Part shown: in pieces, positions 52,501-64,000 of the stretch
How the letters are laid out: the number at the start of each line of letters is the position of its first letter
Position numbering within the stretch: position 1 is the first letter of the stretch
Assembly: GCA_032433765.1 (NCBI GenBank)
Contig: JAVIAB010000046.1
Location: 65,976,375 to 66,040,374 of the forward strand
From: Megaustenia siamemsis
Lineage: Eukaryota > Mollusca > Gastropoda > Stylommatophora > Ariophantidae
DNA: 64,000 nt
Reading direction: 5' to 3'
Notes under the pieces: model-generated
Told to the model about the DNA's origin: nothing
Database searches by the model: none
The model's input: only the letters and a program-made list of their open reading frames with translations
Position numbers and translations under genes: made by a program

Positions 52501-53430
52501 GTCTTCAAATCTCCCTTAAATAAGAACACTCAAGTTTTTGTCTTCAAATCTCATCTAAAAATACACAAGTTTTTGTCTTCAAATCTCCCCTTAAATAAGA
52601 ACACTCAAGTTTTTGTCTTCAAATCTCCTCTAAAAATACACAAGTTTTTGTCTTCAAATCTCCCCTAAAAATACACAAGTTTTTGTCTTCAAATCTCCCC
52701 TAAATAAGAACACTCAAGTTTTTGTCTTCAAATCTCCCCTAAAAATACACAAGTTTTTGTCTTCAAATCTCCCTTTAAATAAGAACACTCAAGTTTTTGT
52801 CTTCAAATCTCCTCTAAAAATACACAAGTTTTTGTCTTCAAATCTCCCCTTAAATAAGAACACTCAAGTTTTTGTCTTCAAATCTCATCTAAAAATACAC
52901 AAGTTTTTGTCTTCAAATCTCCCCTTAAATAAGAACACTCAAGTTTTTGTCTTCAAATCTCCTCTAAAAATACACAAGTTATTGTCTTCAATCTCCTCTA
53001 AAAATACACAAGTTATTGTCTTCAAATCTCCCCTTAAATAAGAACACTCAAGTTTTTGTCTTCAAATCTCCCCTAAAAATACACAAGTTTTTGTCTTCAA
53101 ATCTCCCCTAAAAATACACAAGTTTTTGTCTTCAAATCTCCCCTTAAATAAGAACACTCAAGTTTTTGTCTTCAAATCTCATCTAAAAATACACAAGTTT
53201 TTGTCTTCAAATCTCCCCTTAAATAAGAACACTCAAGTTTTTGTCTTCAAATCTCCTCTAAAAATACACAAGTTTTTGTCTTCAAATCTCCCCTTAAATA
53301 AGAACACTCAAGTTTTTGTCTTCAAATCTCATCTAAAAATACACAAATTTTTGTCTTCAAATCTCCCCTTAAATAAGAACACTCAAGTTTTTGTCTTCAA
53401 ATCTCCTCTAAAAATACACAAGTTATTGTC
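46536..53430. repeat. Linker block Q2, copy 2 (about 6.9 kb)
   Basis: Carries tctaaaaaaacacaag at 47126, gtcgtcaaatc at 47796, 48623, 49716, 50543 and also 52356, and cttcaatctcc at 49070, 50990, 52986 and 53430. The first copy lacks counterparts of the 52356 unit and of the last two cttcaatctcc units, so the right end of this block has diverged or been rearranged. Confidence 0.75.
47150..50990. repeat. 1,920-bp segment in tandem, inside Q2 copy 2
   Basis: The pairs 47796/49716, 48623/50543, 48571/50491 and 49070/50990 are each separated by 1,920 bp. It repeats the arrangement at 28.4-32.2 kb. Confidence 0.85.
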
Positions 53431-56400
53431 TTCAATCTCCTCTAAAAATACACAAGTTATTGTCTTCAAATCTCCTCTAAAAATACACAAGTTATTGTCT
53501 TCAAATCTCCTCTAAAAATACACAAGTTATTGTCTTCAAATCTCCTCTAAAAATACACAAGTTATTGTCTTCAAATCTCCTCTAAAAATACGCAAGTTTT
53601 TGTCTTCAAATCTCCTCTAAAATACACAAGTTTTTGTCTTCAAATCTCCTCTAAAAATACACAAGTTTTTGTCTTCAAATCTCCTCTAAAAATACACAAG
53701 TTTTTGTCTTCAAATCTCCCTTTAAATAAGAACACTCAAGTTTTTGTCTTCAAATCTCCCCTAAAAATACACAAGTTTTTGTCTTCAAATCTCCCCTAAA
53801 AATACACAAGTTTTTGTCTTCAAATCTCCCCTTAAATAAGAACACTCAAGTTTTTGTCTTCAAATCTCCCCTAAAAATACACAAGTTATTGTCTTCAAAT
53901 CTCCTCTAAAAATACACAAGTTTTTGTCTTCAAATCTCCCCTTAAATAAGAACACTCAAGTTTTTGTCTTCAAATCTCCCCTAAAAATACACAAGTTATT
54001 GTCTTCAAATCTCCCCTTAAATAAGAACACTCAAGTTTTTGTCTTCAAATCTCCCCTAAAAATACACAAGTTTTTGTCTTCAAATCTCCCCTAAAAATAC
54101 ACAAGTTATTGTCTTCAAATCTCCCCTTAAATAAGAACACTCAAGTTTTTGTCTTCAAATCTCCCCTAAAAATACACAAGTTTTTGTCTTCAAATCTCCC
54201 CTAAAAATACACAAGTTATTGTCTTCAAATCTCCTCTAAAAATACACAAGTTATTGTCTTCAAATCTCCTCTAAAAATACACAAGTTTTTGTCTTCAAAT
54301 CTCCCCTAAAAATACGCAAGTTATTGTCTTCAAATCTCCTCTAAAAATACACAAGTTATTGTCTTCAAATCTCCTCTAAAAATACACAAGTTTTTGTCTT
54401 CAAATCTCCCCTAAAAATACACAAGTTATTGTCTTCAAATCTCCTCTAAAAATACACAAGTTTTTGTCTTCAAATCTCCTCTAAAAATACACAAGTTATT
54501 GTCTTCAAATCTCCTCTAAAAATACACAAGTTTTTGTCTTCAAATCTCCCTTTAAATAAGAACACTCAAGTTTTTGTCTTCAAATCTCCCCTAAAAATAC
54601 ACAAGTTTTTGTCTTCAAATCTCCCCTAAAAATTCACAAGTTTTTGTCTTCAAATCTCCCCTTAAATAAGAACACTCAAGTTTTTGTCTTCAAATCTCCC
54701 CTAAAAATACACAAGTTATTGTCTTCAAATCTCCCCTTAAATAACACTCAAGTTTTTGTCTTCAAATCTCTCCTAAAAATACACAAGTTTTTGTCTTCAA
54801 ATCTCCCTAAAAATACACAAGTTATTGTCTTCAAATCTCCCCTTAAATAAGAACACTCAAGTTTTTGTCTTCAAATCTCCCCTAAAAATACACAAGTTTT
54901 TGTCTTCAAATCTCCCCTAAAAATACACAAGTTTTTGTCTTCAAATCTCCCCTTAAATAAGAACACTCAAGTTTTTGTCTTCAAATCTCATCTAAAAATA
55001 CACAAGTTTTTGTCTTCAAATCTCCCCTTAAATAAGAACACTCAAGTTTTTGTCTTCAAATCTCCTCTAAAAATACACAAGTTTTTGTCTTCAAATCTCC
55101 CCTTAAATAAGAACACTCAAGTTTTTGTCTTCAAATCTCCTCTAAAAATACACAAGTTTTTGTCTTCAAATCTCCCCTTAAATAAGAACACTCAAGTTTT
55201 TGTCTTCAAATCTCCTCTAAAAATACACAAGTTATTGTCTTCAAATCTCCTCTAAAAATACACAAGTTATTGTCTTCAAATCTCCTCTAAAAATACACAA
55301 GTTATTGTCTTCAAATCTCCTCTAAAAATACACAAGTTTTTGTCTTCAAATCTCCTCTAAAAATACACAAGTTTTGTCTTCAAATCTCCTCTAAAAATAC
55401 GCAAGTTTTGTCTTCAAATCTCCTCTAAAAATACACAAGTTTTTGTCTTCAAATCTCCTCTAAAAATACACAAGTTATTGTCTTCAAATCTCCTCTAAAA
55501 ATACACAAGTTTTTGTCTTCAAATCTCCCTTTAAATAAGAACACTCAAGTTTTTGTCTTCAAATCTCCCCTAAAAATACACAAGTTTTTGTCTTCAAATC
55601 TCCCCTAAAAATACACAAGTTTTTGTCTTCAAATCTCCCCTTAAATAAGAACACTCAAGTTTTTGTCTTCAAATCTCCCCTAAAAATACACAAGTTTTTG
55701 TCTTCAAATCTCCCCTTAAATAAGAACACTCAAGTTTTTGTCTTCAAATCTCCCCTAAAAATACACAAGTTTTTGTCTTCAAATCTCCCCTAAAAATACA
55801 CAAGTTTTTGTCTTCAAATCTCCCCTAAATAAAACACTCAAGTTTTTGTCTTCAAATCTCCCCTAAAAATACACAAGTTTTTGTCTTCAAATCTCCTCTA
55901 AAAATACACAAGTTTTTGTCTTCAAATCTCCCTTAAATAAGAACACTCAAGTTTTTGTCTTCAAATCTCCTCTAAAAATACACAAGTTATTGTCTTCAAA
56001 TCTCCTCTAAAAATACACAAGTTTTTGTCTTCAAATCTCCTCTAAAAATACACAAGTTATTGTCTTCAAATCTCCTCTAAAAATACACAAGTTTTTGTCT
56101 TCAAATCTCCCTCTAAAAATACACAAGTTATTGTCTTCAAATCTCCTCTAAAAATACACAAGTTATTGTCTTCAAATCTCCTCTAAAAATACACAAGTTT
56201 TGTCTTCAAATCTCCCCTAAAAATACGCAAGTTATTGTCTTCAAATCTCCTCTAAAAATACACAAGTTTTTGTCTTCAAATCTCCTCTAAAAATACACAA
56301 GTTATTGTCTTCAAATCTCCTCTAAAAATACACAAGTTTTTGTCTTCAAATCTCCCTTTAAATAAGAACACTCAAGTTTTTGTCTTCAAATCTCCCCTAA

Positions 56401-59400
56401 AAATACACAAGTTTTTGTCTTCAAATCTCCCCTAAAAATACACAAGTTTTTGTCTTCAAATCTCCCCTTAAATAAGAACACTCAAGTTTTTGTCTTCAAA
56501 TCTCCCCTAAAAATACACAAGTTATTGTCTTCAAATCTCCCCTTAAATAAGAACACTCAAGTTTTTGTCTTCAAATCTCTCCTAAAAATACACAAGTTTT
56601 TGTCTTCAAATCTCCCCTAAAAATACACAAGTTATTGTCTTCAAATCTCCCCTTAAATAAGAACACTCAAGTTTTTGTCTTCAAATCTCCCTAAAAATAC
56701 ACAAGTTTTTGTCTTCAAATCTCCCCTAAAAATACACAAGTTTTTGTCTTCAAATCTCCCTTAAATAAGAACACTCAAGTTTTTGTCTTCAAATCTCCTC
56801 TAAAAATACACAAGTTTTTGTCTTCAAATCTCCCCTTAAATAAGAAACTCAAGTTTTTGTCTTCAAATCTCCCTTAAAAATACACAAGTTTTTGTCTTCA
56901 AATCTCCCCTAAAAATACACAAGTTTTTGTCTTCAAATCTCCCCTAAATAAAACACTCAAGTTTTGTCTTCAAATCTCCTCTAAAAATACACAAGTTTTT
57001 GTCTTCAAATCTCCCTTTAAATAAGAACACTCAAGTTTTTGTCTTCAAATCTCCCTAAAAATACACAAGTTTTTGTCTTCAAATCTCCCCTAAAAATACA
57101 CAAGTTTTTGTCTTCAAATCTCCCCTTAAAAAGAACACAAGTTTTTGTCTTCAAATCTCCTAAAAATACACAAGTTTTGTCTTCAAATCTCCCCTTAAAT
57201 AAGAACACTCAAGTTTTTGTCTTCAAATCTCCCCTAAAAATACACAAGTTTTGTCTTCAAATCTCCCTAAAAATACACAAGTTTTTGTCTTCAAATCTCC
57301 CCTTAAATAAGAACACTCAAGTTTTTGTCTTCAAATCTCCCCTAAAAATACACAAGTTTTGTCTTCAAATCTCCCCTAAAAAATACACAAGTTTTTGTCT
57401 TCAAATCTCCCCTTAAAAGAACACTCAAGTTTTTGTCTTCAAATCTCACCTAAAAATACACAAGTTTTTGTCTTCAAATCTCCCCTTAAATAAGAACACT
57501 CAAGTTTTTGTCTTCAAATCTCCTCTAAAAATACACAAGTTTTTGTCTTCAAATCTCCCCTTAAAAAAGAACACTCAAGTTTTGTCTTCAAATCTCCTCT
57601 AAAAATACACAAGTTTTTGTCTTCAAATCTCCCCTTAAATAAGAACACTCAAGTTTTTGTCTTCAAATCTCCCCTAAAAATACACAAGTTTTTGTCTTCA
57701 AATCTCCCCTTAAATAAGAACACTCAAGTTTTTGTCTTCAAATCTCCTCTAAAAATACACAAGTTTTTGTCTTCAAATCTCCCTAAAAATACACAAGTTT
57801 TTGTCTTCAAATCTCCCCTAAATAAAAACACTCAAGTTTTTGTCTTCAAATCTCCTCTAAAAATACACAAGTTTTTGTCTTCAAATCTCCCCTAAAAATA
57901 CACAAGTTTTTGTCTTCAAATCTCCCCTAAATAAAACACTCAAGTTTTTGTCTTCAAATCTCCTCTAAAAATACACAAGTTTTTGTCTTCAAATCTCCCT
58001 TTAAATAAGAACACTCAAGTTTTTGTCTTCAAATCTCCCTAAAAATACACAAGTTTTGTCTTCAAATCTCCCCTAAAAATACACAAGTTTTTGTCTTCAA
58101 ATCTCCCCTTAAATAAGAACACTCAAGTTTTTGTCTTCAAATCTCCCCTAAAAATACACAAGTTATTGTCTTCAAATCTCCCCTTAAATAAGAACACTCA
58201 AGTTTTTGTCTTCAAATCTCCCCTAAAAATACACAAGTTTTTGTCTTCAAATCTCCCTAAAAATACACAAGTTTTTGTCTTCAAATCTCCCCTAAAAAGA
58301 ACACTCAAGTTTTTGTCTTCAAATCTCCCCTAAAAATACACAAGTTTTTGTCTTCAAATCTCCCCTAAAAATACACAAGTTTTTGTCTTCAAATCTCCCC
58401 TTAAATAAGAACACTCAAGTTTTTGTCTTCAAATCTCCCCTAAAAATACACAAGTTTTTGTCTTCAAATCTCCCCTAAAAATACACAAGTTTTTGTCTTC
58501 AAATCTCCCCTTAAATAAGAACACTCAAGTTTTTGTCTTCAAATCTCCTCTAAAAATACACAAGTTTTTGTCTTCAAATCTCCTCTAAAAATACACAAGT
58601 TATTGTCTTCAAATCTCCTCTAAAAATACACAAGTTATTGTCTTCAAATCTCCTCTAAAAATACACAAGTTTTTGTCTTCAAATCTCCCCTAAAAATACA
58701 CAAGTTATTGTCTTCAAATCTCCTCTAAAAATACACAAGTTATTGTCTTCAAATCTCCTCTAAAAATACACAAGTTTTTGTCTTCAAATCTCCCCTAAAA
58801 ATACGCAAGTTATTGTCTTCAAATCTCCTCTAAAAATACACAAGTTTTTGTCTTCAAATCTCCCTAAAAATACACAAGTTATTGTCTTCAAATCTCCTCT
58901 AAAAATACACAAGTTTTTGTCTTCAAATCTCCCTTTAAATAAGAACACTCAAGTTTTTGTCTTCAAATCTCCCCTAAAAATACACAAGTTTTTGTCTTCA
59001 AATCTCCCCTAAAAATTCACAAGTTTTTGTCTTCAAATCTCCCTTAAATAAGAACACTCAAGTTTTTGTCTTCAAATCTCCCCTAAAAATACACAAGTTA
59101 TTGTCTTCAAATCTCCCCTTAAATAACACTCAAGTTTTTGTCTTCAAATCTCTCCTAAAAATACACAAGTTTTGTCTTCAAATCTCCCTAAAAATACACA
59201 AGTATTTGTCTTCAAATCTCCCCTTAAATAAGAACACTCAAGTTTTTGTCTTCAAATCTCCCCTAAAAATACACAAGTTTTTGTCTTCAAATCTCCCCTA
59301 AAAATACACAAGTTTTTGTCTTCAAATCTCCCCTTAAATAAGAACACTCAAGTTTTTGTCTTCAAATCTCATCTAAAAATACACAAGTTTTTGTCTTCAA

Positions 59401-62400
59401 ATCTCCCCTTAAATAAGAACACTCAAGTTTTGTCTTCAAATCTCCTCTAAAAATACACAAGTTTTTGTCTTCAAATCTCCCCTTAAATAAGAACACTCAA
59501 GTTTTTGTCTTCAAATCTCATCTAAAAATACACAAGTTTTTGTCTTCAAATCTCCCTTAAATAAGAACACTCAAGTTTTTGTCTTCAAATCTCCTCTAAA
59601 AATACACAAGTTATTGTCTTCAATCTCCTCTAAAAATACACAAGTTATTGTCTTCAAATCTCCTCTAAAAATACACAAGTTATTGTCTTCAAATCTCCTC
59701 TAAAAATACACAAGTTTTTGTCTTCAAATCTCCTCTAAAAATACACAAGTTATTGTCTTCAAATCTCCTCTAAAAATACGCAAGTTTTTGTCTTCAAATC
59801 TCCTCTAAAAATACACAAGTTTTTGTCTTCAAATCTCCTCTAAAAATACACAAGTTTTTGTCTTCAAATCTCCTCTAAAAATACACAAGTTTTTGTCTTC
59901 AAATCTCCCTTTAAATAAGAACACTCAAGTTTTTGTCTTCAAATCTCCCTAAAAATACACAAGTTTTTGTCTTCAAATCTCCCCTAAAAATACACAAGTT
60001 TTTGTCTTCAAATCTCCCCTTAAATAAGAACACTCAAGTTTTTGTCTTCAAATCTCCCCTAAAAATACACAAGTTTTTGTCTTCAAATCTCCCTTAAATA
60101 AGAACACTCAAGTTTTTGTCTTCAAATCTCCCCTAAAAATACACAAGTTTTTGTCTTCAAATCTCCCCTAAAAATACACAAGTTTTTGTCTTCAAATCTC
60201 CCCTTAAATAAGAACACTCAAGTTTTTGTCTTCAAATCTCCCCTAAAAATACACAAGTTTTTGTCTTCAAATCTCCTCTAAAAATACACAAGTTTTTGTC
60301 TTCAAATCTCCCCTTAAATAAGAACACTCAAGTTTTTGTCTTCAAATCTCCTCTAAAAATACACAAGTTTTTGTCTTCAAATCTCCCCTAAAAAATACAC
60401 AAGTTATTGTCTTCAAATCTCCTCTAAAAATACACAAGTTTTTGTCTTCAAATCTCCTCTAAAAATACACAAGTTTTGTCTTCAAATCTCCCCTAAAAAT
60501 ACACAAGTTATTGTCTTCAAATCTCCTCTAAAAATACACAAGTTATTGTCTTCAAATCTCCTCTAAAAATACACAAGTTTTTGTCTTCAAATCTCCCTAA
60601 AAATACACAAGTTATTGTCTTCAAATCTCCTCTAAAAATACACAAGTTTTTGTCTTCAAATCTCCTCTAAAAATACACAAGTTTTGTCTTCAAATCTCCC
60701 CTAAAAATACACAAGTTATTGTCTTCAAATCTCCTCTAAAAATACACAAGTTTTTGTCTTCAAATCTCCTCTAAAAATACACAAGTTATTGTCTTCAAAT
60801 CTCCTCTAAAAATACACAAGTTTTTGTCTTCAAATCTCCCTTAAATAAGAACACTCAAGTTTTTGTCTTCAAATCTCCCCTAAAAATACACAAGTTTTTG
60901 TCTTCAAATCTCCCCTAAAAATACACAAGTTTTTGTCTTCAAATCTCCCCTTAAATAAGAACACTCAAGTTTTTGTCTTCAAATCTCCCCTAAAAATACA
61001 CAAGTTATTGTCTTCAAATCTCCCCTTAAATAAGAACACTCAAGTTTTTGTCTTCAAATCTCTCCTAAAAATACACAAGTTTTTGTCTTCAAATCTCCCC
61101 TAAAAATACACAAGTTATTGTCTTCAAATCTCCCTTAAATAAGAACACTCAAGTTTTTGTCTTCAAATCTCCCTAAAAATACACAAGTTTTTGTCTTCAA
61201 ATCTCCCCTAAAAATACACAAGTTTTTGTCTTCAAATCTCCCCTTAAATAAGAACACTCAAGTTTTTGTCTTCAAATCTCATCTAAAAATACACAAGTTT
61301 TGTCTTCAAATCTCCCTTAAATAAGAACACTCAAGTTTTGTCTTCAAATCTCCCTAAAAATACACAAGTTTTTGTCTTCAAATCTCCCCTAAAAATACAC
61401 AAGTTTTTGTCTTCAAATCTCCCCTTAAATAAAAACACTCAAGTTTTTGTCTTCAAATCTCCCCTAAAAAATACACAAGTTTTTGTCTTCAAATCTCCCT
61501 TTAAATAAGAACACTCAAGTTTTTGTCTTCAAATCTCCCCTAAAAATACACAAGTTTTTGTCTTCAAATCTCCCCTAAAAATACACAAGTTTTTGTCTTC
61601 AAATCTCCCCTTAAATAAGAACACTCAAGTTTTTGTCTTCAAATCTCCCCTAAAAATACACAAGTTATTGTCTTCAAATCTCCCTTAAATAAGAACACTC
61701 AAGTTTTTGTCTTCAAATCTCTCCTAAAAATACACAAGTTTTTGTCTTCAAATCTCCCCTAAAAATACACAAGTTATTGTCTTCAAATCTCCCTTAAATA
61801 AGAACACTCAAGTTTTTGTCTTCAAATCTCCCCTAAAAATACACAAGTTTTTGTCTTCAAATCTCCCCTAAAAATACACAAGTTTTTGTCTTCAAATCTC
61901 CCTTAAATAAGAACACTCAAGTTTTTGTCTTCAAATCTCATCTAAAAATACACAAGTTTTTGTCTTCAAATCTCCCTTAAATAAGAACACTCAAGTTTTT
62001 GTCTTCAAATCTCCTCTAAAAATACACAAGTTTTTGTCTTCAAATCTCCCTTAAATAAGAACACTCAAGTTTTTGTCTTCAAATCTCATCTAAAAAAACA
62101 CAAGTTTTTGTCTTCAAATCTCCCCTTAAATAAGAACACTCAAGTTTTTGTCTTCAAATCTCCCTAAAAATTCACAAGTTTTTGTCTTCAAATCTCCCCT
62201 TAAATAAGAACACTCAAGTTTTTGTCTTCAAATCTCCCCTAAAAATACACAAGTTTTTGTCTTCAAATCTCCCCTTAAATAAGAACACTCAAGTTTTTGT
62301 CTTCAAATCTCTCTAAAAATACACAAGTTTTTGTCTTCAAATCTCCCCTTAAATAAGAACACTCAAGTTTTTGTCTTCAAATCTCCCCTAAAAATACACA

Positions 62401-64000
62401 AGTTTTGTCTTCAAATCTCCCCTTAAATAAGAACACTCAAGTTTTTGTCTTCAAATCTCATCTAAAAATACACAAGTTTTTGTCTTCAAATCTCCCTTAA
62501 ATAAGAACACTCAAGTTTTTGTCTTCAAATCTCCTCTAAAAATACACAAGTTTTTGTCTTCAAATCTCCTCTAAAAATACACAAGTTATTGTCTTCAAAT
62601 CTCCTCTAAAAATACACAAGTTATTGTCTTCAAATCTCCTCTAAAAAATACACAAGTTTTTGTCTTCAAATCTCCCTAAAAATACGCAAGTTATTGTCTT
62701 CAAATCTCCTCTAAAAATACACAAGTTATTGTCTTCAAATCTCCTCTAAAAATACACAAGTTTTTGTCTTCAAATCTCCCTAAAAATACACAAGTTATTG
62801 TCTTCAAATCTCCTCTAAAAATACACAAGTTTTTGTCTTCAAATCTCCTCTAAAAATACACAAGTTATTGTCTTCAAATCTCCTCTAAAAATACACAAGT
62901 TTTTGTCTTCAAATCTCCCTTTAAATAAGAACACTCAAGTTTTTGTCTTCAAATCTCCCCTAAAAATACACAAGTTTTTGTCTTCAAATCTCCCCTAAAA
63001 ATCACAAGTTTTTGTCTTCAAATCTCCCTAAAAATACACAAGTTTTGTCTTCAAATCTCCTCTAAAAATACACAAGTTTTGTCTTCAAATCTCCCCTTAA
63101 ATAAGAACACTCAAGTTTTGTCTTCAAATCTCCCCTAAAAATACACAAGTTATTGTCTTCAAATCTCCCCTTAAATAAGAACACTCAAGTTTTTGTCTTC
63201 AAATCTCTCCTAAAAATACACAAGTTTTTGTCTTCAAATCTCCCCTAAAAATACACAAGTTATTGTCTTCAAATCTCCCCTTAAATAAGAACACTCAAGT
63301 TTTTGTCTTCAAATCTCCCCTAAAAATACACAAGTTTTTGTCTTCAAATCTCCCTAAAAATACACAAGTTTTTGTCTTCAAATCTCCCCTTAAATAAGAA
63401 CACTCAAGTTTTTGTCTTCAAATCTCCTCTAAAAATACACAAGTTATTGTCTTCAAATCCCTCTAAAAATACACAAGTTTTTGTCTTCAAATCTCCTCTA
63501 AAAATACACAAGTTTTTGTCTTCAAATCTCCTCTAAAAATACACAAGTTTTTGTCTTCAAATCTCCCCTAAAAAATACGCAAGTTATTGTCTTCAAATCT
63601 CCTCTAAAAATACACAAGTTTTGTCTTCAAATCTCCTCTAAAAATACACAAGTTTTTGTCTTCAAATCTCCCTAAAAATACGCAAGTTTTTGTCTTCAAA
63701 TCTCCTCTAAAAGTACACAAGTTTTTGTCTTCAAATTCCTCTAAAAAATACACAAGTTATTGTCTTCAAATCTCCTCTAAAAATACACAAGTTTTTGTCT
63801 TCAAATCTCCCTTTAAATAAGAACACTCAAGTTTTTGTCTTCAAATCTCCCTAAAAATACACAAGTTTTGTCTTCAAATCTCCCTAAAAATTCACAAGTT
63901 TTTGTCTTCAAATCTCCCCTTAAATAAGAACACTCAAGTTTTGTCTTCAAATCTCCCCTAAAAATACACAAGTTATTGTCTTCAAATCTCCCCTTAAATA
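53431..64000. repeat. Irregular right part of the satellite
   Basis: Monomers are the same A and B types but the P/Q order can no longer be followed. The single markers ataacactcaag (about 54741, 59124), cttcaatctcc (59618) and tctaaaaaaacacaag (about 62087) do not fall at the expected offsets. One-base length changes in T, C and A runs are frequent, for example caagttttgtc (55368, 63038), taagaaactc (56841) and ctaaaaaatac (61465, 63570). Confidence 0.7.

Larger units (their letters stand above)
9486..64000. repeat. Large satellite array of 40-bp and 35-bp monomers, over 54 kb
   Basis: Every unit contains gtcttcaaatctcc. Type A is 40 bp and ends ccttaaataagaacactcaa. Type B is 35 bp and ends taaaaatacacaa, with variants at its middle (ctccccta, ctcctcta, ctcatcta, ctctccta), its start (gtttttg or gttattg) and its end (tacgcaa, ttcacaa). 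A and B often alternate as a 75-bp dimer; runs of B alone are also common. Type A carries 10 C to 3 G and type B 9 C to 2 G on this strand. The consensus units lack ATG on the + strand, and no unrelated insertion, transposon or gene is visible between 9.5 and 64 kb. The array is cut by the window end. By unit size and homogeneity it is a candidate centromeric or heterochromatic satellite, but nothing in the sequence proves the location. Confidence 0.98.

Noticed and set aside
9786..59301. About fifty open frames of 65-180 codons with the same 25-residue repeat
   Set aside because: They follow from the 75-bp A+B dimer, begin at TTG rather than ATG, and end wherever two B units or a one-base change break the frame. 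There are no domains, splice sites or codon bias.
9486..64000. Telomere-like repeat (TTAGGG on the minus strand)
   Set aside because: The hexamer occurs once per B monomer as part of tttttagggg and never in tandem, so it is a chance match in the unit and not telomeric or interstitial telomeric DNA.

Overview
The window looks like nuclear DNA of a eukaryote, most likely an animal. It contains no recognisable gene, no bacterial operon structure, no tRNA or rRNA, and almost only tandem repeats. The species cannot be told from the sequence. DNA like this is typical of long-read assemblies of repeat-rich invertebrate genomes, but that is an inference.

Positions 1 to about 9,480 are a cluster of eight or nine short minisatellites separated by small patches of ordinary-looking AT-rich, stop-rich DNA. 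Unit lengths in order are 26/28 bp, 55/51 bp (64 copies), 36 bp (54 copies with no length change), 21/22 bp (14 copies), 20 bp (9 copies), 26/23 bp (15 copies and a partial one), 35 bp (8 copies), a C-rich block with a duplicated motif, and 46 bp (3 copies). The 55-bp and 36-bp arrays abut and their units share a core, so one probably arose from the other. A candidate polyadenylation signal (AATAAA at 9440 followed by GT-rich DNA) lies just before the next region.

Positions about 9,486 to 64,000 are one continuous satellite array that runs off the right end. It is built from a 40-bp monomer (type A) and a 35-bp monomer (type B, with several variants), with roughly 1,450-1,500 units judged by length. 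A followed by B makes a 75-bp dimer, which is 25 codons. This is why many open frames with the same 25-residue period appear. The consensus monomers contain no ATG on the + strand, so these frames are by-products of the repeat.

The satellite has a multi-level higher-order structure that can be read from rare variant markers. A 5.7-kb block P occurs three times (12602, 22054, 40824) and once truncated (about 34.6-37.05 kb). It alternates with two different linker blocks, Q1 (3.7 kb) and Q2 (about 6.8 kb, with an internal tandem 1,920-bp duplication). The order is P-Q1-P-Q2-P'-Q1-P-Q2. The whole Q1-P-Q2-P' unit recurs with an offset of 18.73-18.77 kb. The left part of the array also shows smaller duplications with offsets of 1,196 and 5,462 bp. 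Right of about 53.5 kb the order becomes irregular and one-base homopolymer differences become frequent, which may be biological decay or lower assembly quality.

There is no coding system in which genes work together here. The main interest is the layered satellite architecture and the way neighbouring minisatellites appear to have been born from each other.
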